NCBI GenBank assembly: GCA_964035575.1
Contig: OZ037837.1
Location: forward strand, 1,240,001 to 1,304,000
Direction of reading: 5' to 3'
Length of the DNA: 64,000 nucleotides
Source: Rhynchopus sp. YZ270_cl-10
Taxonomy: Eukaryota > Euglenozoa > Diplonemea > Diplonemida > Diplonemidae
Below are positions 63,349 to 64,000 of this stretch, one piece after another. Within the stretch, counting starts at the first letter, position 1, and each line of letters opens with the position of its first letter. The position numbers were made by a program, and so were the translations under genes. The notes under the pieces are model-generated. The model searched no databases. It was not told where the DNA came from and saw only the letters and a list, made by a program, of their open reading frames with translations.

Positions 63349-64000
63349 GTGCGCTCTGGGGCGTTCTTCTGCGTTGCCTCTACCAATGCGAATGCAGTCT
63401 GAGTGACGCTGCTAGGTCTTCATCAGCAGGTGAAGCAGTCGCGTAGGGTAAGAGCATCCCCTGGCACATTAAAGTGTGCAAGCCTGTGTAATATTTCCTA
63501 CTTTTTACTTCTTTACCTTTCCAGTTCGGGAGGATCTTGTCTTATTGTTCCGTTTTACAACGGGAGGAAGCGTTCAGCACTTTGCATAGTTACACAGTTA
63601 CAAAGCTTTCAGAAATAAATTTGACTTGAAATACGTTGACCAGGTTGACACCTGGTAAACAAAACAAAAGTTACACAGTTACACCTTCAATTGTATTATT
63701 TTTATGCCTCACTGTGCATATCCGTGTTAACACTTTCATCAGGGTCCACTTTGGGTAAACCACTTGTCCATAAAAATAGTTTTTGTTTCATTCTTGTCCA
63801 AATAAGGCGGATTTCGGGATTTTTGGAGTAACTTTGGCGACTTTTTTTGGACTCCGAACATATTTAGAGTCGTGGAGAGCAAATGGGTTGGGTGGAGTGC
63901 ACAAAAAAGGTGAAAAGAAAGAGCCAAGAGTGCAGCCTTGGACAGGTCCATAGCAACACATTCTTTGCGGATACCACTTTTGTTTTTGATTTTAGTAGCC
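63349..64000. other. 3' region of the NLR-like gene
   Basis: No gene. Includes a poly(A)-type AATAAA at about 63614 and a short 'TTGACTTGAAATAC', the reverse of the end of the dispersed TATTTCAAGTCAA motif. Confidence 0.5.
63613..63619 (+). terminator. Candidate poly(A) signal AATAAA
   Basis: AATAAA about 265 bases after the stop of the 58279 gene. Assigned by motif and position only. Confidence 0.4.

Overview
This is nuclear DNA of a eukaryote, very likely a free-living or parasitic protist that I cannot place. The reasons are a clear GT-AG spliced intron (24916-25153), large multidomain proteins with ankyrin, WD40, leucine-rich and NACHT-type modules, a Tc1/mariner transposon, hAT-like and hairpin elements, a tyrosine-recombinase retrotransposon, and long noncoding stretches full of A/T and G/C runs. 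There are no bacterial operons, Shine-Dalgarno sites, CRISPRs or recognisable RNA genes. Genes are GC-rich in third positions and stand out sharply against the homopolymer-rich background.

Layout. 0-6 kb: a weak reverse-strand reading frame between two direct repeats, then a ubiquitin-like/leucine-rich-repeat gene (3544-4680) and a decayed tandem relative (5098-5751). 6-13.5 kb: a satellite and transposon zone with a 9-bp minisatellite in two opposite arrays, an intact Tc1/mariner element (DD37E transposase) nested in a hairpin element, and two near-identical inverted copies of a ~750-bp element sitting inside a 7-bp CCCAGTA satellite. 14-15.3 kb: a ubiquitin-like/WD40 pseudogene cut by a duplicated segment whose intact source lies at 26.3-27.1 kb. 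17.4-25.6 kb: a 2,659-residue gene with an N-terminal RIIa/DPY-30-like docking helix pair, an R-S-E ADP-ribosyltransferase domain and weak leucine-rich and ankyrin regions. 26.5-27.1 kb: a small type I membrane protein. 27.3-33 kb: noncoding, with hairpin and TIR elements. 33.0-40.1 kb: a tyrosine-recombinase retrotransposon with split direct repeats. 40-58 kb: mostly noncoding repeats, several non-autonomous elements (two with clean 8-bp target duplications), one Tyr-rich acidic protein (49274-49960), a decayed EGF-like gene piece inside an inverted repeat, and a possible zinc-finger exon. 58.3-63.3 kb: a 1,689-residue STAND/NLR-like protein with the order myristoylation signal, ankyrin, ADP-ribosyltransferase, NACHT-type NTPase, pentapeptide-like repeats, 14 WD40 repeats.

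How the genes may fit together. Two giant proteins carry an arginine-type ADP-ribosyltransferase fold (R, S/T-S-T, E-x-E) joined to sensor or docking modules. Two ubiquitin-like proteins end in leucine-rich or WD40 ligand-binding arrays. The NACHT-ART protein resembles innate-immune NLR architecture with an ADP-ribosyltransferase as effector. That reading is inference. The sequence shows domains and motifs, not function. The Ubl-fused families have dead relatives close by, which suggests fast birth and death of genes in this region.
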